From Turbatrix aceti (taxonomy: Eukaryota > Nematoda > Chromadorea > Rhabditida > Panagrolaimidae), in contig OZ017768.1 in assembly GCA_963969345.1 (NCBI GenBank), forward strand, positions 4,054,718-4,118,717: a stretch of 64,000 bases of DNA, written 5' to 3'. Below, piece after piece: positions 25,501-36,233 of the stretch (positions are counted from its first letter, which is position 1; each line of letters begins with the position of its first letter). Below the pieces are notes generated by a model, which was given only the letters and a program-made list of their open reading frames with translations, ran no database searches and had not been told where the DNA came from. A program made the position numbers and the translations under genes.

Positions 25501-28159
25501 ACTTCCGAAGGCTGTTCGCGAGCAGTCGTGACAGGCGAAAGAGCTTTTGCGGTATTCATGGACGATGGCTGTTCGACAACAGTCTTGATGGGCGAAAGCG
25601 CTCGTCCGGTGTGAAGCGACGCCTCGGAACGCTGGACACCATTTTGGGTGGACGAATCGGCGGCCAGACCTGTGCGGACTTCTGAAATTAAAGAATCAGT
25701 TCGAAACCAGCTTTCAGACCAGGTAAACTCACCGGAAGGCTGTTCGACTGCAGTGTTGAAAAGCGAACGCTTGGTCGCTGTCGTCTCCGTTAGGAGGTCT
25801 AAAACAATTGTCTGAAACAAATCTTGTATTTCTAAACTTACAAGAAGCAGGCGGTGTACGTGCTCGTCCGGTAACCAGCGGCGATTTTGCGTCGAGGCCA
25901 GTTTTGGTCGAAGAATCGGTTGCAATGCCCGTTCGGACGACTAAAATGTCATAAAAGTAGAATACCCCGTTCGTCAAAGATTCTTAAGCCGAATGAACTC
26001 ACCAGAGGACCGTTTGCGGGCCGTATTGTACGGCGAAGGTCCTTGTGCTGAAGAAAATGATTTCTCGGAGCGCTGGATTCCCGTCTTTGTTGACAGATCG
26101 GCGTCGGAGCCGAGACGCTGGCCGCGCGACTTGTTGTACGACGACCGTGGTCGAGTGCTCTTGAATGTAACGTCCGATACACGCTTCTTCTTGATAGTTT
26201 TCTTCGTTCGTTGCTTCGGCAGCGACGCCTGGCTCGGTGGTTGGGCCGTCGATGGAGACTTCGGGAGTACGGCACGCTGACTGCCGAGTGGCGAACGCGC
26301 GAGAGCGGTGGATATCTTTTCATCGTCATTGCTTCTGCCAGCAGTCGAGACGACAGAGACAAATCGACTCGTTTTGCTGACTTGTTCTTTGTACGGCGAG
26401 TACGGTGAACGATCGCTTGACGGCGGCACCGGGGCATACGATGCCATCGGAGGGGTATGCGCCATCGCTGTGTGAATATTTGTCTGAGAAGTCGTCTGAT
26501 GAAGACGATGCCCCGAATCGGTTTCTTGGGATTTTTCGAGTTTTTCGCGTTTTGACGACGCTTCAACGAGATCGGTCCAAAGTCTGTTCGCATCGAATTT
26601 GTTCTTCGCTGCCGGGGGCCTACGCTTGGAAGCAGGTGGAGGAGGCGGGGCCTCGACCGGTATACAGGAGGTGGAAGATTTCGTGAAGACACTGTGAGAA
26701 CTCTGAGAAGACGACATCTTTGGCATGATTTTGGGCCCCGCACTGGGCTGGACGTGAGCCCATTGCTCGGCTGGCGTCAGTTTTTTGGACGACGAGCCTT
26801 GACTGCGTTGACTCTCAGAATGGCCTTGGGCAGAGGTATCGTCATTCGCCAGAGACAATCGTGCCGTGTTAATAGAACTCGTCTCAGTCGACGTCTGAGT
26901 ATGTTTTTCTAGAATAAACCGGGACGTATTGTAACCACGGAATTCTTTGAAATGGAATTTGGCCTACAAAATTTGTTATGCATTATAAAACCGTATTTTA
27001 GGCTCACATTTGGGCTTCGAACGTGCGAAAGAGGATAAATGGTAACAGCATTGGTAACGTTGAGCGTGGCAGGACCAACCGAGACCTTCTGCGTGAATTT
27101 CGACGGTTCGTAATCGTCGTTGGGTGGAATAAACTTTTTTTCCCGTTGTGATGCGGGAACTTCCTGCAAAACCAAACCAAAGCTTTTGCTGGCCTCTGAT
27201 GACTGCTGGCAACTTACGGCAATGGACGCTTGCTGGCGATCGCTGAGTCCAAGCGTTACGTCATCGATGAAACGATAGCTTCCGTCCGGGAGTTGCTGGA
27301 CCTCCTGTTTTATCTGGATTTTCACATTTCCAATGAGCGCCAGTCCACGCCCGGCTTCGAGAGGCATCTCTTGCTCTTCCGCGACAGCCGCTGTATTCAG
27401 GCCCTGATCCTGGCGGTTTGAAGCGCATCGACGGTACTCAATTTGGCTGGAGACGGATTTGTCAGAGGGCTTGCGTGGCACCTGTGCGAGGCGAAAGCTG
27501 CGCTCGATGATGAAAAATCCATTTCCCGCAACCACCTGGTGACTGGAATCGATGAGTTGCAGCGGCTGTAACCTTTCGAGTTTCACAAGCGGATGTAAAA
27601 CACACTGTAATCGATTTACCTTGACTCCGACGACGTCGACGACAGGCTGAAGCCGGACGAGGTTGTCCGACGTCCGATCCGCGCCTGCACCGACGATTTC
27701 GATGCGCTGCTTGACCTGGACGACGCCTGAGTTCTTGCGCGCAACGGCTTCAGACGTGAAGACTTGGATGGGCCCGGCGAGGTGCCCGATTGTGAGATTT
27801 CTGGCCTGATTTAAAGGACCAAAACCCACATCCGAAGCGGTGATTACCGGCGACCGAATGAGGGCAGTCTTGGGCTCGGGGGAAACAGCCTGGCACGTCT
27901 TCACCCCCGGACTGTATGCGTAGGGTCGTTCGACGGTCAGCAAGCATGATTGAACAGTGACGGCACGTGTCGCCAGTCGGTTGAGTGCCAGACCCTGTAG
28001 AAGGCTTTCGACGTGATCAATTGTGGCAACGGAAACGGCATTCGCGTGGGCAACGATCGAAGCGTCGGCTCCGGCCATCAGTATCTCGGTAGGCGCGCCG
28101 CCGATAACAGAGTTTTTTGGCGGCGCGCGCACATGGTCCAACTGCGAAGACTTCGACAT
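13517..28159 (-). CDS. Giant repetitive disordered protein, about 4,006 aa, unknown family
   Basis: One continuous splice model of 40 exons spans 14.6 kb. Coding exons sum to 12,021 nt. From the start: 27620-28159, 27218-27565, 27008-27163, 26003-26963, then the array 25940-14912 (listed separately), then 13517-14664 with the stop. Residues 1 to about 400 are the least repetitive part and may fold (GSYRFIDDVTLGL, KFHFKEFRGYNTSRFILEK). The middle is a degenerate 9-11-residue repeat, T-(A/G)-x3-S-x(2-4), for example TARALSPVT TAREQPSEVR TGLLADSSIN. It is rich in SP sites and has almost no hydrophobic core. The last four exons switch to units of the type SQRSSGYPTAKSPGP. The C-terminus is strongly basic (KHKRARRPRK, KKHKDKKK). 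There is no signal peptide or membrane segment, so an intracellular scaffold, cytoskeletal or nuclear filament role is possible but is inference only. No family is recognised. Confidence 0.8.
14665..14911 (-). other. Extremely AT-rich intron of the giant gene
   Basis: This 247-nt intron is almost pure A/T homopolymer runs, unlike the 45-60-nt introns of the repeat array. It marks the junction to the terminal exon. Nothing else is visible in it. Confidence 0.7.
18594..21037. repeat. Tandem duplication inside the array, 1,743-bp offset
   Basis: The block around 18594-19213 recurs at about 20336-20956, almost base for base, including introns. The 402-nt exon 18655-19056 corresponds to 20398-20799, the 45-nt intron 19057-19101 equals 20800-20844, and the 66-nt exon 19102-19167 equals 20845-20910. 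The same 45-nt intron also occurs at 17803-17847 and 22707-22751. Copies of an intron this similar indicate recent duplication or gene conversion. Confidence 0.85.
20845..23434. repeat. Tandem duplication inside the array, 1,907-bp offset
   Basis: The block 20845-21527 recurs at 22752-23434. The 66-nt, 81-nt and 429-nt exons and their introns line up at a constant offset of 1,907 bp with few substitutions. The 81-nt exon is a shortened form of the 99-nt exon found elsewhere. Longer-range copies also exist: exon 17521-17802 matches 23800-24081, and exon 17848-18402 has the same length and start as 24396-24950. Confidence 0.85.
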
Positions 28160-28411
28160 TTTACGAGCCTTCCTCGCGATACTGTCGAGCTTGAATGCTC
28201 ACTTGCGTATGCCGTTCATATCATTCAAGTCAATGGCACTGAGTACGCATGCATATTTCGGCACGAAAAAAACTGCGCGCATATAAATTGCAAGTTACGA
28301 ACTTCTACCACGAAAATGACAATTCAACGTAATCGACCGTAATTTGAAATCTCACGAATTGTATTCCTCTTTTTTTTGCTCTAACAAACAGTTTTTTTGT
28401 TGTGTTTGAAC
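28160..28411. promoter_or_regulatory. Short divergent promoter, giant gene / MSH4
   Basis: Only 252 bp separate the start codons of the giant repeat gene (minus) and the MSH4 gene (plus), so both 5'-UTRs and promoters must fit here. I see no clear TATA box. A GTACGCATGCATATT segment (AT-rich with GCATGC, 28239-28253) sits centrally. Confidence 0.6.
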
Positions 28412-31400
28412 ATGGACTCTGTCTCTGATTTGTTGAGTGATTCTGCTTTTCTGGCAGGCACAATCGGAGGTAATTCGAGTAGCCGGAGAACTACTACGGT
28501 AGGCGAGAACAATTGTTACGTTGGTGAGTTTAATTTTTTTTATATTTTTTTGGTTTTTGATTGTTTTTTAGCACTTTGCGAAGGACGTGGACCGAACAAA
28601 GGATGCATCGGTCTGGCACAGATGGAATTGCATTCCGGCGAGTTGATTCTATGTGAATTCATGGATTCTGCGTCGTATACGATGCTCAAGGCCAAGCTAC
28701 CGATACTCGCGCCCACCGATGTCCTGATACCCGAATTTCTCAAGGATACAAACAACTACATGAATATCTGCATCGATGTTGCTAAGCATACGTGTAGATT
28801 TTCTAAATTCAGCAAAGTTGCGAGGCGGTACTTCAACGACTCAAAAGGCAGGGATATGATCAAGCAAATTGACGTTCATGACTGTCAGCAGCTCGAGCAA
28901 AGTGTCATCAAAAAGTAGATTTTTTCTTCTTTTTTGTTGAATTGGGGTTAGTTCCGTGCTTTTTTTACAGAATGTGCTGCCTGGCATCCGCCCACGCTCT
29001 GGTGAAGTACATCGAGTACACGCACAACATTTTCTTCCCTCAGAAGTCAATTCGGGTTATTTTTCAACACATTGACAGTTGCTGTCTCATTGGTGGGTCT
29101 TTTTACGTCGAAAGATTTCCTCGACATCTTTTCAATTTTTTTCAGATGTCAATAGTTGGAAAAACCTGGAACTTTTCGGCGGAGGTGTTTCTGTTGTTCC
29201 CCCAAAACACCCCGGTGACGCCAAGACACTTTTCGACGTCCTCAATCATTGCGTGACCAACAGCGGCCGTAAAATGCTTCGTAGCAGCCTACTTCAGCCA
29301 CCTTTTGATACCTCTATCATCGAGGAACGCTTGGATGTCGTCCAGGAGCTGACTCAAAACAAAGCGGTGAGTTTTACCTAAAATTAGGTTTTTTTGACTT
29401 TTTTTTGTTAGATGAACGATCGTATCCGTTCCTTGCTGACAAATGTTGTCGATCTTCAAAGACTGCTTTCCCTGCTGCTCGCAACCACTCGGGACACTCT
29501 GCCGTCGCTGAACGATAAGGAATTATCCTTCCGAGAATGCCGAGCAAAGATTCAGCAGACCCTTGGACTCCGGAAAATGCTTTTGGTCGTTCCGACGTTG
29601 GCTGAAATCTTCAAGGGAGCAAATGTGTCCTGGATTGTTTCAAATGCAAAGGTTCGTTGATTTTTTATCCGTAAAAAGCATTTTTTTGTTTTTTAGAAAC
29701 TTTGTGACCCAAGACTTCGGGAAGCGACCGAAATGATCGATCAGCGCATTGACTCTACGATTCTGACCCGCAAGTCATACGGTACTACAAAAATCCGGGA
29801 TTTGACGCTTTTTGCTGTACGGCAGGGATTCAACGTTTTTGTGGATATCAGTCGGCAGGTTTATACGGAGCTTGTCGAAGGCGTCCAAAGTGAGTGACTT
29901 TTTGTGATTTTGTTATTTTGGACGTTTTTAGAACTTTACGCTGCCGAAGTCGAAAACATGCCGACGCTGGTTTTGTCCTACTCCTTCGGCCGAGGCTATT
30001 ACCTGAGTCTTCCGACGGCAACTCCCTTCAACGTTCACCTGCCACAGCACTACGTTTTGGTTGTTCGGCATCGGGCTTCTGTCACGTTTACGACCCACGA
30101 GATTATCAAGTACAACGGTTGGTTTTGCTTTTGTTTTATGAAAAAAAAAGTTTTTTCGGGCGGAAAAAAATTTAAAAAAATGTTTTTTTTAGATCGCCTA
30201 ATCCAAGCTGAAGCCGAAGTTTTGCGGCACAGCAACGTTGTTATCAATTTTCTGATCTCTGATTTGAGGAAGGTGTTACCTGCGTTTTACGGTGCTCTCG
30301 AAGTCATCACTCAGCTGGATTTTCTCTCTTCTTTGGCGTGTTATTCGTCGTTGCACAACTGCGGTTTGTTTTTTTTTTCAAATTAATTTTAAATTTTTTT
30401 TTAAATACATTTTAGTTCGCCCCCACATCGCAGACGAAATCATCATCCAAAACGGCCGACACCCGATTTTGGACGCCTGTACGAACAAATCGATCCCAAA
30501 CGATGTTGTCAGTTTTTTTGGGCGGCATTTTTTGTTTCTGACATTTTTTTTGTTGAATTTTATAATATTTAGCATCTCGGTCGAACCTCGAAATTGGTCA
30601 TCATAACGGGCCCAAACATGACCGGCAAGACGACTTACCTCAAACAGGTGTGCCTACTCCAAATCATGGCTCAGCTGGGCTGTTTTGTTCCCGCAACCAC
30701 GGCTCTGATCGCTCCCATGAAGCACATTTTCTCCCGAATGGGCCAGCAAGACAACGTCTCACTCAATCTGAGTTCCCTCGGCGTGGAGATGACTGAAATG
30801 TCTGTTATCCTTCAAATTGCTTCCGAGCATTCCCTGATTGCGATTGATGAACTGGGAAAAAGTAAGTTTTTTAAAATTTTTTTTTGGTTTGTAAAAAAAC
30901 GTTTAGGCACCTCTACCGACGAAGGAATCGCCCTGTGCTACGCCATCAACGAAGCGCTGCTCAAGTCCAAGGCGAATGTCATTTTTGCCACCCATTTTAT
31001 AGATTTGGGACTCATGGAAATTGATTATCCGAACTGCAGAAAGTGAGTCGTGAAAAAAAAAATTTATATAAAAAAAAATGTTTGTGAATTTTTTTCAGCC
31101 TGCACTTTGCGAACGAAACAGTCGAAGACGAAGAAGGCAAGTCGATCTTCCAGACGACGCATCGTCTGAGCTCGGGCATGTACAAGGGACCCATGTACGG
31201 TCTGGAACTCGCAGAAAAATCAGAATTCCCACCAGAGCTCATTTCTGCCGCTCGAAAACTCGCTGAAAAACTCCACGCCGATGCGCACACTCGTCGCTTC
31301 GAATTCATGGATATCGACGAATTTCGCAAACGAAAACTCATCTGGTTGAGACGAAATTTGCTGGATTTCGAGAGCCGTGCTTCGAATCTCACAGATATCC

Positions 31401-31456
31401 AAGCGGCTGCAAAACTATCGGAACTTCGCACTCGTTTTCAGTCCGCAACTATTTAG
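28412..31456 (+). CDS. msh4: MutS homologue MSH4 (meiotic crossover factor)
   Basis: MSH4 pairs with MSH5 to form a clamp that stabilises recombination intermediates and promotes crossovers in meiosis; in C. elegans the orthologue is HIM-14. Twelve exons: 28412-28523, 28572-28914, 28971-29092, 29146-29366, 29412-29651, 29697-29889, 29932-30117, 30193-30363, 30416-30507, 30573-30861, 30907-31042 and 31099-31456, totalling 2463 nt (820 aa). The mismatch-recognition domain I is missing, as expected for MSH4. The protein opens with ALCEGRGPNKGCIGLA, matching the MSH4 connector region. The Walker A is TGPNMTGKTTYLKQ, the Walker B region reads LIAIDELGKSTSTDEG (usual form DELGRGT), and FATHF follows. 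It matches MSH4 better than MSH5, judged by eye on the connector and the lever. Confidence 0.95.
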
Positions 31457-31653
31457 GTATTTTTTTGTTGTTTTTGTTGTTCTCGTCACGAAAATTAAGA
31501 GGCGTTAATTTTCGTTTGGTTTATTTTTGGCACGTACGCAATTGCAAATATGCAAATTTGCCGGGTATGAAAATCACCTGCCTGAATTTTTCTTGTTAGC
31601 AAAATTTGTGGTTGTTGCGAACAACAGCCGAGTGCATCGTACAATCAGCTGGG

Positions 31654-34600
31654 ATGGCGAAGTCACCTGCTTTGGAGGAAGAAATTTCTTCGAAAGAAGC
31701 GGGAACGGACGTCGTCCAAGACGAAGAAGAAGAAGGGACTCGGGTCTTTTCTCTCGACCAACTCGCCCAGCACTTCAAAGACGTGAGTTTTCATAAAAAC
31801 CCGAAATTATAATTTTAATCCAAAAATATCATAAAAAATAAATTTTAGAGCGATCCTAACAAAACAGTTCTTCTCCAAGGAAATGACGGCAAAACCCGTG
31901 TTTTTGTGCATCCCGATAACAGTTGGTTTTTTTTATTAAATTTAAAAATTGTGCTATGCAACGAAAAAAATCTTTTCAGAATCTTTCTCGAATAAGTACG
32001 AAGGCGGAAGGAGTTTCGAGGATCTGGGCGACGTAAAAGATGCGAAACTGATCGAATACGAGCTCACTCTTCGGCTTCACAAGGATACTATTGAGGTAAC
32101 GGTTACTGATTGTCGTTGTTTTTTCCCGCTATTTTTTTTTATATAAAACATATTTTTCAGGCGATCAAGAACCCCGGAGAAAAGCTCTCACCTGCCTTTC
32201 CAGCGATCACCTATCACAATCACGTCTGGTGGTTTTGGGGCTTTGAAATTGAACTCGTCGATGGTGAAGGTGGGTTTTTATTTCTAGAAAAAGAACTACA
32301 ACAGTGTTTGGTCTTGGAAAAAAGTCCACTTTGTTTAAGTTTAACGATTTTTTAAAGAAAATCAAAAATTTGACATCAAAAATGGCAAAAAAAGCATTTT
32401 TTTTCAAAAAAAAAATTTATTATTTTATCAGAGTCGACTTTTCCCAACTAAAATGCATCAAAAAACGCTCAAAAATTGCATTTTCGTTAAATTTAACAAA
32501 TTTTTTGGGTCTACTATACTTCAGCCCCCCACTGACTTTTGACCCCCCATGCTCGGACTTTGGCCCCCCATTTCACCTTAAATCAATGACGACATGAGTT
32601 TGGAAATCCGTATGATAGAGCCCCCCATCTGTGGGGGGCTCTATCATACGGATATCGTGTTTAAGGAGAAAATGGGGGGTCGTTCCATACGGCCGTGGCG
32701 CTACTATACTTTGAGCCCCCATCACGTTGAAAAATAAGCCCACGGGATATTTTAGAATACAGCCCCCCATACGAATCATTTTCATTCAAATTTTCAAATA
32801 TGGGGGGCTGTTGTAGCGCTATAACAGTCCCCCAGATTAAATGGGGAACTGTTGTAGCGCTACAACAGCCCCCCATAATTTTAGGCCTTGTTGCAAGACA
32901 AAAAATTATACCGTAATAGTTTTTTTCCACCCAGAAAGCATTTTTAGAGAAATATTCTCAAATACAACGTGGGGGGCCATTGTAGCGCTACAACAGGCCC
33001 CCACATCAAATAGGGGACTGTTGTAGCGCTACATTGGCCCCCCCATAATTTCCATAAACACAAAAAACATACCCAGCAGCCATTCGCAGCAGACGAATTT
33101 TTGTACAGTCTCATGGTTTTACCGCATCGACGACAGAGAGGAAACAAAAACAACGACTGTCCAACGAATACAAATTTTTACACAAAAATTCAGGGATAAG
33201 ATTTTGCAAATTTGAGGGTTGTTATAGCTATACAATAGCCCCCCAACACCCATGTATAATCAAATGCTTGCGTGCAAAAAATGAAGTGGGGGGCTATTCC
33301 ATACGGATAATCAAACTCCTATGGGAAGCAGTTCATACAAATTTTCAAACACCTCCACACCAAAACACCTGGGGGGCCCTTCTGTATGTATAATCAAACT
33401 CCTGCGTGCAAAAAATGAGATGGGGGGCTATTCCATACGGATAATCAAACTCCTATGGGGGGCTGTGCTCTAAAAAAACCCAAGGCGGTGTTGTTGCAAT
33501 CGATGGGGGGCTGAAGTATAGTAGACCCAATTTTTTTACAAAATCTAAAATTTGACAAAAAAATGTTTTTTTCAAAAAACTCGATTCATCGTTGTCGACT
33601 CCGAACCAATTTCCAAATTCCAGATCCGATGATAACGATCAGCCTGAAATCAGTCGGTCCAAAGCTGAACAAAACCCAGCTTCTCAACCCCGGAGCCCTG
33701 GCTGAAAACGTCCCCCGCACCCAACTTTCTCCCAAACTCGTCAACCCAACCATCAAACTGCCAAATGGCAAATCCGCCATGCTGCACCGAGTCCTCGCTG
33801 CCCAGGATTGCTCGTATACGGCGAACGCGTTCGTCAGTCTCGACGAATTCAAGGAATTCTTCACCGACGAATCGCCGATCATCGATCTGACAGTCGTCGT
33901 TCAGATTCCGACTTCCTACTTTGACTACCGCGTCCTCGCAGGTTTGGACATCGAAGACGAGGCTGCGAAGGTCGCGCTCGTTCAATCCTCGGCTGTGGCC
34001 CAGGTTTTGCCGAAAATCATCGCCGGTGAACGGGTCCGTGGCGCGGACTACGCTCTAACCTTCGGAAATTCGGGCAAGAATGAGTCCAAGGAATTTTTTG
34101 TGCATCGTCTCGCCCTCGCGAAATCGTCTTTCCTGTTTGCCAAGATTTTTGAGGAACGTTTCAACCCTCCGGGCTCCCAGATAATTGTTCCCTCGGCGGA
34201 AGACCGATTTATCTTCCCCCACGTTCTGCCGACCGATGCCGAGTTTTTCCTGACGTATTTCTACACTCAGCGCGTCACCCTCCCCGACTACGGCAGTTTT
34301 GCCCGGGTCGGTCGCCTCTTCTGTGCCTTTGCCGATCAAAACCAGGTCATGATCCTGTTCAAACAATGGCAAAAACTTATTATCCAGCGCGTAATCGAAG
34401 CCCGCGATTCCGGAGACGGCGACCGGGTCGTCAAGGAGGCCGTCGGTGCCCTCGTCGCCATCTATTCGGCCCCCTACGGCGCGCTCCCGGTCGCAAAGCG
34501 GGTCGCAGTGTCCGTGCTGGCCAACGAAGTCAATCGTCAGGCAGCCGAGGACGTCGACCTCATCGCGAAGATTCACAAGGACGAACGCTTTTCCGCGTTC

Positions 34601-34678
34601 AATCTGGACAAGTTCCTGCCCTGCGTTGCGCGGTACCACTACCTCATCGGGGCTGTTGCCAAGCGTGGAATCAAGTGA
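31654..34678 (+). CDS. MATH/BTB-like protein
   Basis: Exons 31654-31782, 31849-31921, 31980-32095, 32161-32269 and 33624-34678 total 1482 nt (493 aa). After an acidic N-terminus (QDEEEEGTR), residues about 75-140 have the strand and tryptophan pattern of a divergent MATH domain (YELTLRLHKD, HNHVWWFWGFEIELVDGED, ITISLKSVGP). Residues about 290-370 look like a BTB/POZ fold: ADYALTFGNSG, EFFVHRLALAKSSFLFAKIF, and AEFFLTYFYTQRV. MATH-BTB proteins are commonly adaptors for CUL3 ubiquitin ligases, but this is a family inference and both domains are weak by eye. The ATG at 31654 lies 197 bp after the MSH4 stop on the same strand, so an operon is possible. The 1,354-nt last intron carries a transposable element. 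Confidence 0.68.
32505..33530. mobile_element. Non-autonomous element with 27-bp terminal inverted repeats, 1,026 bp
   Basis: Positions 32505-32531 and 33504-33530 are perfect inverted copies (outer part TTGGGTCTACTATACTTCAG, inner part a CCCCCC run). The interior is full of G6/C6 tracts and four copies of the palindromic core GTAGCGCTAC/T (around 32815, 32850, 32980 and 33020). One of these is a perfect 20-bp palindrome at 32849-32868. It also holds two copies of a unit running from GTATAATCAAA through GCAAAAAATGA to GGGGGGCTATTCCATACGGATAATC (near 33250 and 33390). There is no ORF of note. It lies wholly inside the last intron of the MATH/BTB-like gene. Flanks are T-runs, so a target-site duplication cannot be defined. 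Confidence 0.8.
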
Positions 34679-36233
34679 ATCCCGGAAGTGAACCTAACTT
34701 GCTATTGAGTCGGATGTGCGATGATTAACAATAAAAAATACTGCGTTTTGAAAAAAAATAGTAAAACACTGCGGTCCGAAAATTCGTTTGCGAAAAATTT
34801 TTTTTTAAACAAAGTGACGTTTTTTTCAAAAAACATGAAAAAATACAAATTTTGTTTAAAAAATTGATAAATGAATTCTAATTTAAGGAAATACGGTAGA
34901 AATTTAGATTTTCGAGTTGGACACAAAACTGCGATTTTTTTGTATTTAAAAAAAATTGTCGACGCAAAAAAAATCAATCAAAATTCGGGTACCCCGAAAA
35001 TTTGAATATCGCCTTTTTAAACTAAATTTTTGTGTTTTTTATAATTTTTTGGTCAAAAATACGTTTTTTTGTAAAAAAATATTTTTGGGGGCTGTGTTTC
35101 GGTTTTTAAACCCGAAAACAATATTTTTTACAAAAATGGCGTATATTTATTTATTTTTGCAAAAAAAATTATAGAAAGTGCAAAAAAATTATTCAAACAA
35201 AGCGTAATATTCAAATTTGAAGCACAAATACAACACAAAATTTGAGTTTTCGAACAAAAAAAAAATCAGGGTTTTTTTGCAGCCCTGCACTGCGGTCGAC
35301 CACCGGATTGGATTACGTTTTTGGCGGGAGCGTGAAGGAAGGAACGCGCGTCGCAGCATGCGCGTCGTTTGTTGCCTCGCTTTTTCGCCAGCTGGCTTTG
35401 CTCTCGTTTGCGTATAAATTTACGTTCAACCCGCAGACGCAGACGTCTGCCATGGCAGATTCCGCCTGACAAGGTCGGCATTGGCTTTTTGATATTTATG
35501 AACCCCAGACCGTAGCATTCCTGGTAGCATTAATCAAAGAGTCCGATTAGATTAATGCGCGGAGACTTGTCTGTCGCTTTTCGCGCATGCACAAACGCGC
35601 ACCGTTTTTGACATTAGCTCACAAGTTCGCCGCGGCGCGCAGCGTACGTACACTGACTGACTAATCAATCCGGTTCGCGTCCTTCCTTCTTTTTTCGAAG
35701 AATTGATAGGGAAATATTCACCTGCGCTTCGGGGATATGAATTTTTCGAAAAAAAAAAGAGGATTAGCTTTGGGCTGCAGCGTGCGGCGCGCTTTTTATC
35801 GATCCTTTGCGATTCAGGCAAGCGCGAGCGTTCCTGGAGGAAAATGAGCTTCGTCGCGGCTCTTCCGGTGCTTATGCCAACCTTGTCTTTCCTCAATCCG
35901 GCCTATGTTGTGTGCCAAGTTGGTCGGCCAACGTTGTCGTTGTCGTTGCCGCTGGCAAATGTACGAACGAGCAAACAAACAAATAAACGTGTTCTGGCAA
36001 CCCTGGCAGAGTGCACTAATTTGGACTGGCGGCGGTTTCGGTCCTTTGCGAGAAAATTTTATTTATTTTCTTTCCTTTCTTTTTCCCGCGTGCATTTGTT
36101 TCGGCGCCGAACGAACGTAGAAAAACGTATCCCATCAGGCCGCTCGTTATCGTTATACAATATCCATTTTGCGCGCACTGCATGCGCCTTTGCCTCAATG
36201 GACGAAAAAGAGCGCGCGCGCGCGTCGAATGAA
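34679..36233. other. Intergenic, no gene recognised
   Basis: 34.7-35.25 kb is AT-rich with poly-A/T runs and no coding signal. From 35.28 kb GC content rises abruptly (CAGCCCTGCACTGCGGTCGACC). Several overlapping ORFs of 60-197 codons on both strands have no recognisable composition or partner exons, and I treat them as chance. GC/CG dinucleotide runs occur near 36211-36225. Confidence 0.4.

Larger units (their letters stand above)
14912..25940 (-). repeat. Array of 35 symmetric phase-1 exons in the giant gene
   Basis: Internal exons, high to low: 25842-25940, 25733-25798, 25280-25681, 25013-25228, 24396-24950, 24245-24343, 24133-24198, 23800-24081, 23504-23752, 23006-23434, 22864-22944, 22752-22817, 22530-22706, 22023-22457, 21588-21971, 21099-21527, 20957-21037, 20845-20910, 20398-20799, 19850-20335, 19610-19801, 19340-19555, 19214-19282, 19102-19167, 18655-19056, 18474-18593, 17848-18402, 17521-17802, 17201-17473, 16954-17145, 16787-16885, 16678-16743, 16021-16626, 15544-15969, 14912-15145. 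Every length is a multiple of three and every junction is phase 1. Most exons open with GAA GTC CGC AC (EVRT) after the join and close with CCT TCC G (EQPSG). Introns are mostly 44-60 nt. Six copies of a paired small-exon unit (69-99 nt then 66 nt) punctuate the array. Confidence 0.85.

Noticed and set aside
16103..25685. Long plus-strand ORFs across the giant gene (for example 25329-25685 and 21548-21904)
   Set aside because: They are antisense shadows of the repeat exons: they run through the minus-strand splice sites and have Arg/Cys-rich compositions typical of complement frames.
14912..25940. CRISPR-like array of spaced repeats
   Set aside because: The spacing follows exon/intron boundaries with coding phase, units are long and variable, and the context is eukaryotic.
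28412..31456. MSH5 instead of MSH4
   Set aside because: The connector opening (EGRG...GCIGLAQMEL) and lever sequence match MSH4 far better by eye.
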